This document shows, one piece after another, positions 58,627-64,000 of a stretch of DNA of 64,000 nucleotides (positions within the stretch are counted from its first letter, which is position 1; every line of letters starts with the position of its first letter). A program made the translations under genes and the position numbers. The notes under the pieces were generated by a model that searched no databases, had not been told where the DNA came from, and was given only the letters and a program-made list of their open reading frames with translations. The stretch comes from Shewanella marina JCM 15074 (GTDB lineage: Bacteria; Pseudomonadota; Gammaproteobacteria; Enterobacterales; Shewanellaceae), in assembly GCF_000614975.1 (NCBI RefSeq), contig NZ_BALM01000018.1, positions 1-64,000 on the forward strand, read 5' to 3'.

Positions 58627-59973
58627 TTAATCTTCAGGTGTTTCTTGTAACTTAGATTGAGGTTTTCTACGCATTGGCGCATCACCAACATCAACACCAG
58701 TAATAAAGCGTCGGTCACGTTTCTTTTGTGGCGCAGCTGCTCCAGCAGTATTTGAACCTTTATTGGTCGCCTTTGCTTTATTCGCTTTAGGTTTTCTTAG
58801 GGTTTGCTTTGGCTTCTCTCTTAAGCCCTTAAACTTACCAACTAAACCTGCAACGGTTGAAAGCTCAAATGTTTTATGTAAGAAGCTTTGCACATTATTA
58901 AAGCTAACCCAATCTTTTGGACCAACTAATGAAATTGCATCACCTTTAGCGCCTGCACGACCAGTACGGCCGATACGATGCACATATTCTTCAGCAAACT
59001 TTGGCATGTCAAAGTTGATAACTAATGATACGTTTAATAGATCTAAACCACGTGATGCGACATCGGTAGTAACCAAAATTTGTTGTTGGCCACGGCTAAA
59101 GCTATCCATGATTTGATTTCGGGTGTTTTGTTTCAATTCACCACTAAGAGCAATTGCATTTAACCCTGTTTCTTTTAACTTACTTGCTAAACGGTCAGTA
59201 TCTTGTCGAGTCGCAGTGAAGATAATAATCTGTTTATGCTGCTCTGCATTAAGTAAGTTAAGTAACAATGCTTCTTTATGATCTAAATGGTCGCATAGAT
59301 AAAAAGATTGATTAATGTCTAAATGTTCACTGTGTGCTGAGCCAATTGCGATACGCTCAGGTTCTTTTAATAATTCAACCGCAAATTCGTTCACCTGTTG
59401 ATTATCGAGAGTTGCTGAAAACATCAATGTCTGACGACGTTTGTGGTTAGCCGCGGTGTTGATTGCTTTAAGTTGCTCTGCAAAACCGAGATCTAACATA
59501 CGATCCGCTTCATCTAGGATCAGTAGCTCTAGACCTTCTAAAAATAGATGGCGCTGCTGTAGATGATCTGCAAGTCGACCTGGGGTCGCCACAATAAAAT
59601 GAGGATCTCTAGCTAATGCTTTAGCTTGGTCGTTAAAGTTTTCGCCGCCTAGAATACTGATTGCTTTATATTGAGTATTAGCAACAAGTAAACGTAATTG
59701 ACTATATACTTGATTAGCGAGTTCGCGAGTAGGTAATAAAATCAAGACTCTTGGATCGCGTTTAGTTAATGCTTTAGTCGAGATCACTCTTTGCATGGCT
59801 GGCAATAAGAAAGCAAGTGTTTTACCAGAACCTGTTTTCGATGACGCCATCAAATCTTTACCCGTTAATGCTACAGGTATTGCTTGTTGTTGAATCTGCG
59901 TTGGGGTTTCAATACCCATATGACCAAGGCTTTGAAGCAGGCGCTTATCTAACGAAAAATCGGAAAATTGCAA
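58627..59973 (-). CDS. DEAD-box RNA helicase
   Basis: A 448-residue helicase with Q motif (PTQIQQQ), motif I (SSKTGSGKT), PTRELA, TPGRL, DEAD (about residue 152), SAT (MFSATL) and motif VI (HRIGRTGR, about 329). A basic C-terminal tail (KPKQTLRKPKANKAKATNKG) suggests RNA binding. It is of the RhlE/SrmB kind that remodels ribosomal or messenger RNA; I cannot choose an exact orthologue. The start is TTG at 59971-59973: AGGAG lies seven bases upstream and conserved helicase sequence starts right there (QFSDFSLDKRLL). A longer ATG frame to 60015 covers that ribosome-binding site and is unlikely. Confidence 0.9.
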   Translation of the reverse strand: MQFSDFSLDKRLLQSLGHMGIETPTQIQQQAIPVALTGKDLMASSKTGSGKTLAFLLPAMQRVISTKALTKRDPRVLILLPTRELANQVYSQLRLLVANTQYKAISILGGENFNDQAKALARDPHFIVATPGRLADHLQQRHLFLEGLELLILDEADRMLDLGFAEQLKAINTAANHKRRQTLMFSATLDNQQVNEFAVELLKEPERIAIGSAHSEHLDINQSFYLCDHLDHKEALLLNLLNAEQHKQIIIFTATRQDTDRLASKLKETGLNAIALSGELKQNTRNQIMDSFSRGQQQILVTTDVASRGLDLLNVSLVINFDMPKFAEEYVHRIGRTGRAGAKGDAISLVGPKDWVSFNNVQSFLHKTFELSTVAGLVGKFKGLREKPKQTLRKPKANKAKATNKGSNTAGAAAPQKKRDRRFITGVDVGDAPMRRKPQSKLQETPED

Positions 59974-60191
59974 AGGTGTACTCCTAAAAAATTTAAGCCG
60001 CGCATTATACCGCATATAGTGAGCTTGAGCTATGTGATTAATGATGATGAATGACTAATTTAAAAAAAATTATTTTAGTGTAAGCTTTTACCGCTAAACT
60101 GGAGTAAAAATAGCTTTAAAATACAAGTAACTGACTAACAATCAAGTGACTAATATATTTGGTGACTTATAAATGGTAATAAATTAAAACT

Positions 60192-61118
60192 ATGACAAAA
60201 GTGGGTATCGCGCTAGGCAGTGGCGCAGCGAAAGGTTGGGCACATATAGGTGTATTAAAAGGGCTTGCAAAATTAGGAATATTTCCTGAGCAGGTCGCTG
60301 GATGTTCTATTGGCGCGTTAGTCGGCGCTGCTTATAGCCAAGGCCATCTTGAGGATCTAGAACTGTGGGTAAGTGGTTTTAGTAGCTGGGATGTATTAAG
60401 CCTGATGGATTTAAGCTGGCGTAAAGGCGGGTTAATTGGTGGTGAAAAAGTTTTTGATGTTTTAGAAAGTCATATTGGTGATCTCAACATTGAGGATATG
60501 AATCATCCGTTTGCTGCGGTAGCAACTGATCTTTATTCAGGTCAAGAAATTTGGTTTAAACAGGGGCATTTACGCCATGCAGTGCGGGCATCATGTTCAA
60601 TGCCGGGTATTTTAGCGCCAGTTAAGCAAGGTGGACGTTGGTTAGTTGATGGCGCAGTGGTTAATCCAATCCCCGTTTCAGTCGCTCGAGCATTAGGTGC
60701 TGAAGTGGTTATTGCCGTCGATCTACATGGTCAACGTAAAGACCGAATGCAGGTATTACCTGTTGATATGGCTTGCAGTAATTTGTCTAAAGAAGAACAA
60801 CTGCTAGCTAATGAACACCAAAAAACAGGCTTTATGGATTTATTAGCGCGTGGTAAAGGCTATATTTCTAATCTTTCAGATAAGTTTACGCCGAGTAATA
60901 AATCAGATCCGGGCATGTTAGCGGTCATGACCCAATCAATGGATATTTTACAGCAACGCCATAAACGCGCTCGTTTGATGGGTGATCCACCTGAAATTTG
61001 TATTACTCCAGATGTGTCTGATATTGGCACGATGGAATTTCATCGTGCAGCTGAAGCAATAGCAGCGGGTGAAAAAGCAGTTGATGAAGTGGCGCATCAT
61101 TTAAAAGCGATAATTTAA
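60192..61118 (+). CDS. rssA: Patatin-like phospholipase RssA
   Basis: A 308-residue protein of the bacterial patatin family. The oxyanion region is LGSGAAKGWAHIG (residues 8-20), the catalytic serine lies in GCSIG (S39), and the catalytic Asp in RWLVDGAVVNP (about 156). Overall agreement with E. coli RssA is high (FAAVATDLYSGQEIWF, GDPPEICI). It probably acts as a cytoplasmic or membrane-associated lipid hydrolase, with no firmly known physiological substrate. E. coli places rssB next to it; here it stands alone, divergent from the helicase. Confidence 0.92.
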   Translation: MTKVGIALGSGAAKGWAHIGVLKGLAKLGIFPEQVAGCSIGALVGAAYSQGHLEDLELWVSGFSSWDVLSLMDLSWRKGGLIGGEKVFDVLESHIGDLNIEDMNHPFAAVATDLYSGQEIWFKQGHLRHAVRASCSMPGILAPVKQGGRWLVDGAVVNPIPVSVARALGAEVVIAVDLHGQRKDRMQVLPVDMACSNLSKEEQLLANEHQKTGFMDLLARGKGYISNLSDKFTPSNKSDPGMLAVMTQSMDILQQRHKRARLMGDPPEICITPDVSDIGTMEFHRAAEAIAAGEKAVDEVAHHLKAII

Positions 61119-61389
61119 GTCTTCTTCGCTAATAAGATTTCGTCATAATTTATCCCCATTATCTTGTTATGCAGGGTAGTGGGGAGTATCCTCTTTTTCG
61201 CAAAACTACTTCATTTCTCTTGTATCAATAATGGCAAAATAATTGAGAGTCATTTGCATTTTTACCCTGATTTTTAGCACTCAAAAATTGCTGCAATATC
61301 CCTTTTTTTGTGCGCGGTCAATAGCTGAAATAGATAATATTACTGTTATTCAACTGAATGGTTGCTTCTTATCTCACTTGTTTCAATCC

Positions 61390-61403
61390 TTGATCTAGAT
61401 CAA
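61390..61403. promoter_or_regulatory. FNR/EtrA-type binding site
   Basis: TTGAT-CTAG-ATCAA, a perfect match to the FNR consensus TTGAT-N4-ATCAA, 109 bases before the anaerobic reductase start. FNR (EtrA in Shewanella) senses lack of oxygen and commonly activates nrdDG. Confidence 0.8.
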
Positions 61404-61431
61404 TGTTTTCAAATCAAGTTTGTAGCTTAAT

Positions 61432-61447
61432 ACGCAACATCTTGTGG
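61432..61447. promoter_or_regulatory. NrdR-like box 1
   Basis: ACGCAACATCTTGTGG matches about 12 of 16 positions of the NrdR consensus ACACWATATATWGTGT. It pairs with box 2 at a spacing of 31 bp. Confidence 0.5.
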
Positions 61448-61462
61448 TTATGTTCAGTTAGC

Positions 61463-61478
61463 GTACTATATCTAGTGT
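61463..61478. promoter_or_regulatory. NrdR-like box 2
   Basis: GTACTATATCTAGTGT matches about 13 of 16 positions of the consensus. It lies 31 bp, three helical turns, after box 1, the spacing normal for NrdR box pairs in ribonucleotide reductase promoters, and 33 bases before nrdD. Confidence 0.65.
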
Positions 61479-61511
61479 GACTAAACTAAGAACATTTGAA
61501 AGAGGTTTAGA

Positions 61512-63629
61512 ATGCCAGTAGTGATCAAACGCGACGGTTGCCGCACAAAATTTGATGAAACAAGGATTAAAGACGCAGTTAATGCAGCAGCATTATCGGC
61601 AAGAATTAAGGATGAATCGTATGCAGCAACGGTAGCCGCGAATATCACTCAGTTAGTTAGTGGTGTAGAAGAAGTTGAGATCCACGACTTACAAAATATG
61701 GTTGAAAACCAGTTAATGGAAGGACCATATAAAACACTGGCAAGACACTATATCGAATATCGTCATGATCGTGATGTTCGACGTGAAGCAACAAGTCGTT
61801 TAAACCTTGAGATCCGTGGTTTAGTAGAGCAAAGCAATGCAGCTTTACTTAATGAAAATGCCAACAAAGATTCTAAAGTTATTCCGACTCAACGTGATTT
61901 ACTTGCTGGTATTGTGGCTAAGCATTATGCAACTAATCACATTTTACCGAAAGATATCGTAAGTGCTCATGAAAATGGTGAAATCCATTTCCATGATTTA
62001 GATTACTCACCATTCTTCCCTATGTTTAACTGCATGCTAATTGATTTAGCCGGCATGTTAACTCACGGCTTTAAAATGGGTAATGCTGAAATTGAAACAC
62101 CTAAATCAATTTCTACAGCCACTGCGGTAACTGCACAAATTATTGCGCAAGTCGCGAGCCATATTTATGGCGGTACTACGATTAACCGTATTGATGAAGT
62201 ACTTGCGCCATTCGTACAGAAGAGTTACGACAAGCATTTAAAAATTGCGCAAACGTGGGAAATTGCCGATCCAAAAGCATTTGCTCAAGCGCAAACTGAA
62301 AAAGAGTGTCACGATGCATTCCAATCATTAGAGTACGAAGTAAACACACTTCATACTGCTAATGGCCAAACACCATTTGTGACTTTTGGTTTTGGTCTAG
62401 GTACGACTTGGGCTTCACGCTTAATTCAACAATCAATGTTGACTGTGCGTATGGCTGGTTTAGGTAAAAATCGCAAAACTGCAGTATTCCCTAAATTGGT
62501 ATTTGCTATTCGTGATGGCGTGAACCATAAAGATGGTGATTGCAACTACGATATCAAAAAGTTAGCACTAAAGTGTGCAACTATGCGTATGTATCCAGAT
62601 ATTCTTAACTATGAACAAGTTGAGCGTGTTACGGGTTCATTTAAAACGCCAATGGGTTGCCGTAGCTTCTTAGGTACTTATGAAGAAAATGGTGAGCTTA
62701 TCCACGAAGGTCGTAATAACCTTGGTGTAGTCAGCTTGAACTTGCCACGTATTGCGCTTGAAGCAAAAGGTGATGAAGCTGAGTTCTACCGTATTCTTGA
62801 TTTACGTCTAGCAGTGGCTCGTCGTGCACTTGATACACGTATTGAACGCTTAAACGGTGTTAAAGCTCGCGTTGCTCCAATTCTATATATGGAAGGCGCT
62901 TGTGGTGTTCGTTTAGGCCCTGATGATGATATAGCACCTATTTTCAAAAATGGTCGTGCATCTATTTCATTAGGTTATATCGGTATTCATGAAACCATCA
63001 ATGCACTGTATGGTAATGAAATCCACTTATTTGATAATGATACTTTACGCCAAAAAGCGGTTGAAATTGTGGCTTATTTGAAAGCTGCCACTGAGCGCTG
63101 GAAGCAAGAAACGGGCTATGGTTTCAGTTTGTATAGCACGCCAAGTGAAAGTTTATGTAGCCGTTTTGCTAAGCTAGATACCAAATCATTTGGTGTTATC
63201 AATGGTGTAACAGATAAAGGTTACTACACCAATAGTTTCCATTTAGATGTTGAGAAAAGTGTTAACCCATACGACAAATTAGATTTTGAACAGCCTTATC
63301 CTGAGTTAGCTAATGGTGGCTTCATCTGTTATGGCGAATATCCAAATATGCAACATAACATTGAAGCATTAGAGGATGTATGGGATTACAGCTATAGCCG
63401 CGTACCATATTACGGCACCAATACACCGATTGATGAATGCTATGACTGTGGCTTTACTGGTGAGTTTAGCTGTACGAGTAAAGGTTTTACTTGCCCAAGT
63501 TGCGGTAACCATGAGCCAAGTCGCGTATCTGTAATCCGCCGAGTATGTGGCTATTTAGGTAGCCCAGATGCAAGACCATTTAACCATGGTAAGCAAGAAG
63601 AAGTTAAACGTCGCGTTAAACATCTTTAA
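61512..63629 (+). CDS. nrdD: Anaerobic ribonucleoside-triphosphate reductase NrdD
   Basis: A 705-residue class III reductase. The N-terminal ATP-cone (about residues 3-95, VIKRDGCRTKFDETRI) sets overall activity. The catalytic barrel holds GMLTHGFKMGN and FHDLDYSPFF. The zinc site near the C-terminus is CYDC and CPSC (TPIDECYDCGFTGEF, GFTCPSCG). The glycyl-radical site is RVCGYLG, with the radical Gly at residue 680. It makes deoxynucleotides without oxygen, after activation by NrdG, whose gene follows. AGAGG precedes the ATG. FNR and NrdR sites upstream suit anaerobic and deoxynucleotide-responsive control. Confidence 0.96.
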   Translation: MPVVIKRDGCRTKFDETRIKDAVNAAALSARIKDESYAATVAANITQLVSGVEEVEIHDLQNMVENQLMEGPYKTLARHYIEYRHDRDVRREATSRLNLEIRGLVEQSNAALLNENANKDSKVIPTQRDLLAGIVAKHYATNHILPKDIVSAHENGEIHFHDLDYSPFFPMFNCMLIDLAGMLTHGFKMGNAEIETPKSISTATAVTAQIIAQVASHIYGGTTINRIDEVLAPFVQKSYDKHLKIAQTWEIADPKAFAQAQTEKECHDAFQSLEYEVNTLHTANGQTPFVTFGFGLGTTWASRLIQQSMLTVRMAGLGKNRKTAVFPKLVFAIRDGVNHKDGDCNYDIKKLALKCATMRMYPDILNYEQVERVTGSFKTPMGCRSFLGTYEENGELIHEGRNNLGVVSLNLPRIALEAKGDEAEFYRILDLRLAVARRALDTRIERLNGVKARVAPILYMEGACGVRLGPDDDIAPIFKNGRASISLGYIGIHETINALYGNEIHLFDNDTLRQKAVEIVAYLKAATERWKQETGYGFSLYSTPSESLCSRFAKLDTKSFGVINGVTDKGYYTNSFHLDVEKSVNPYDKLDFEQPYPELANGGFICYGEYPNMQHNIEALEDVWDYSYSRVPYYGTNTPIDECYDCGFTGEFSCTSKGFTCPSCGNHEPSRVSVIRRVCGYLGSPDARPFNHGKQEEVKRRVKHL

Positions 63630-63643
63630 AATGAAAGAATAAG

Positions 63644-63670
63644 ATTAAGGCGCCTTTATGGCGCCTTAAT
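63644..63670. terminator. Strong hairpin between nrdD and nrdG
   Basis: ATTAAGGCGCC, loop TTTAT, GGCGCCTTAAT: an 11-bp perfect stem without a following T-run. It is probably an mRNA-stability or partial-attenuation element inside the operon rather than a full stop. Confidence 0.6.
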
Positions 63671-63683
63671 TATTGGAGTTACT

Positions 63684-64000
63684 ATGAATTATCACCAATA
63701 TTTTCCTGTGGACGTGGTTAATGGTCCCGGCACTCGTGCAACTCTATTTGTTGCGGGCTGTGAGCATCAATGCCGAGGTTGTTATAATCAAACAACATGG
63801 GATCCTCGTTCTGGTCATCTATTTGATGAGGCGATGGTCGAACGTATTATTGCCGATTTGAACGATAGTCGAATTAAGCATCGTGGTTTATCACTGTCTG
63901 GCGGCGATCCATTATTCCCAGCGAACCTTGATGCGATTCTCGCTCTAGTTAAGCGGGTTAAGGCTGAGTGCCTGGTAAAGATATTTGGTTATGGACAGGT
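63684..64000 (+). CDS. nrdG: Anaerobic reductase-activating protein NrdG (5' part, cut by window end)
   Basis: The first 105 codons are visible. The radical-SAM cluster motif C-x3-C-x2-C is CEHQCRGC (C26, C30, C33), and LSLSGGDPLF is the next family motif. NrdG uses S-adenosylmethionine to place the glycyl radical on NrdD. Start: ATG with GGAG upstream, 54 bases after nrdD. The gene is truncated only by the window. Confidence 0.94.
   Translation, partial: MNYHQYFPVDVVNGPGTRATLFVAGCEHQCRGCYNQTTWDPRSGHLFDEAMVERIIADLNDSRIKHRGLSLSGGDPLFPANLDAILALVKRVKAECLVKIFGYGQ

Larger units (their letters stand above)
61119..61511. promoter_or_regulatory. nrdD promoter and upstream region
   Basis: The 390 bases between rssA and nrdD hold no gene. 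They contain a perfect FNR-type palindrome (61390-61403) and two NrdR-like boxes (61432-61447 and 61463-61478). rssA has no obvious terminator. Confidence 0.6.

Overview
This window reads as chromosomal DNA from a marine-type gammaproteobacterium, probably of the Alteromonadales/Shewanella kind. The pointers are low G+C content, RraB, a YbcJ-like S4 protein, PriC, RssA, a Vibrio/Shewanella-style TonB2 locus with TtpC and a TPR protein, and E. coli-like MepM, YgjP, PolB and DinG homologues. No rRNA, tRNA, phage, CRISPR array or intact insertion sequence was seen. The genus is an inference.

Layout. 1-3.5 kb is an eroded margin: an apparent endonuclease I fragment, an orphan Phd-type antitoxin followed by only the tail of its toxin, a hairpin-rich element ending in a strong terminator behind a Fur-like site (candidate small RNA), and a GSCFA-domain protein. 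3.5-22.5 kb is a glycine betaine catabolism island: a GbdR-type regulator, M19 dipeptidase, a DUF5943 gene (frameshifted here), dgcA, dgcB, an ETF pair, soxG/soxA/soxD/soxB and gbcB on the minus strand, divergent gbcA, and a BCCT transporter. Together these would import betaine and strip its three methyl groups to give glycine: GbcAB makes dimethylglycine, DgcAB makes sarcosine, and SoxBDAG makes glycine, with ETF probably taking electrons. Three promoters in this island share direct repeats of GTCGK spaced exactly 21 bp, a plausible GbdR operator. Two one-base homopolymer frameshifts (gbdR tail and DUF5943) also lie here.

22.5-30 kb holds a minus-strand dinG-TSUP-priC-DUF2057 operon with a LexA box at dinG, then marC and polB (DNA polymerase II). 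30-41 kb is an outer-membrane transport block: two tandem paralogous porins, a large TonB-dependent receptor behind a Fur-like site and a perfect inverted repeat, and the operon DUF3450-ttpC-exbB-exbD-tonB-TPR. 41-49 kb is mixed housekeeping: a DUF885 lipoprotein, ppiC, a GNAT enzyme, an S4 protein, rraB, a NERD protein with two degenerate kinase domains, and an 8-oxoguanine deaminase preceded by a possible structured leader and a possible small membrane protein.

49-64 kb holds a second TSUP permease, sbcDC, mepM, a Cys-rich small protein, ygjP, DUF3010, a 321-bp element with terminal inverted repeats (MITE-like), a DEAD-box helicase, rssA, and nrdD plus the start of nrdG. The nrdD promoter carries a perfect FNR-type palindrome and two NrdR-like boxes 31 bp apart.

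The most notable regulatory signals are the 21-bp repeats, the hairpin-rich candidate sRNA, the three-way-junction leader and the nrdD control region. The most unusual protein is the NERD/tandem-pseudokinase. All identities rest on reading the sequence and on remembered families; no searches were run.
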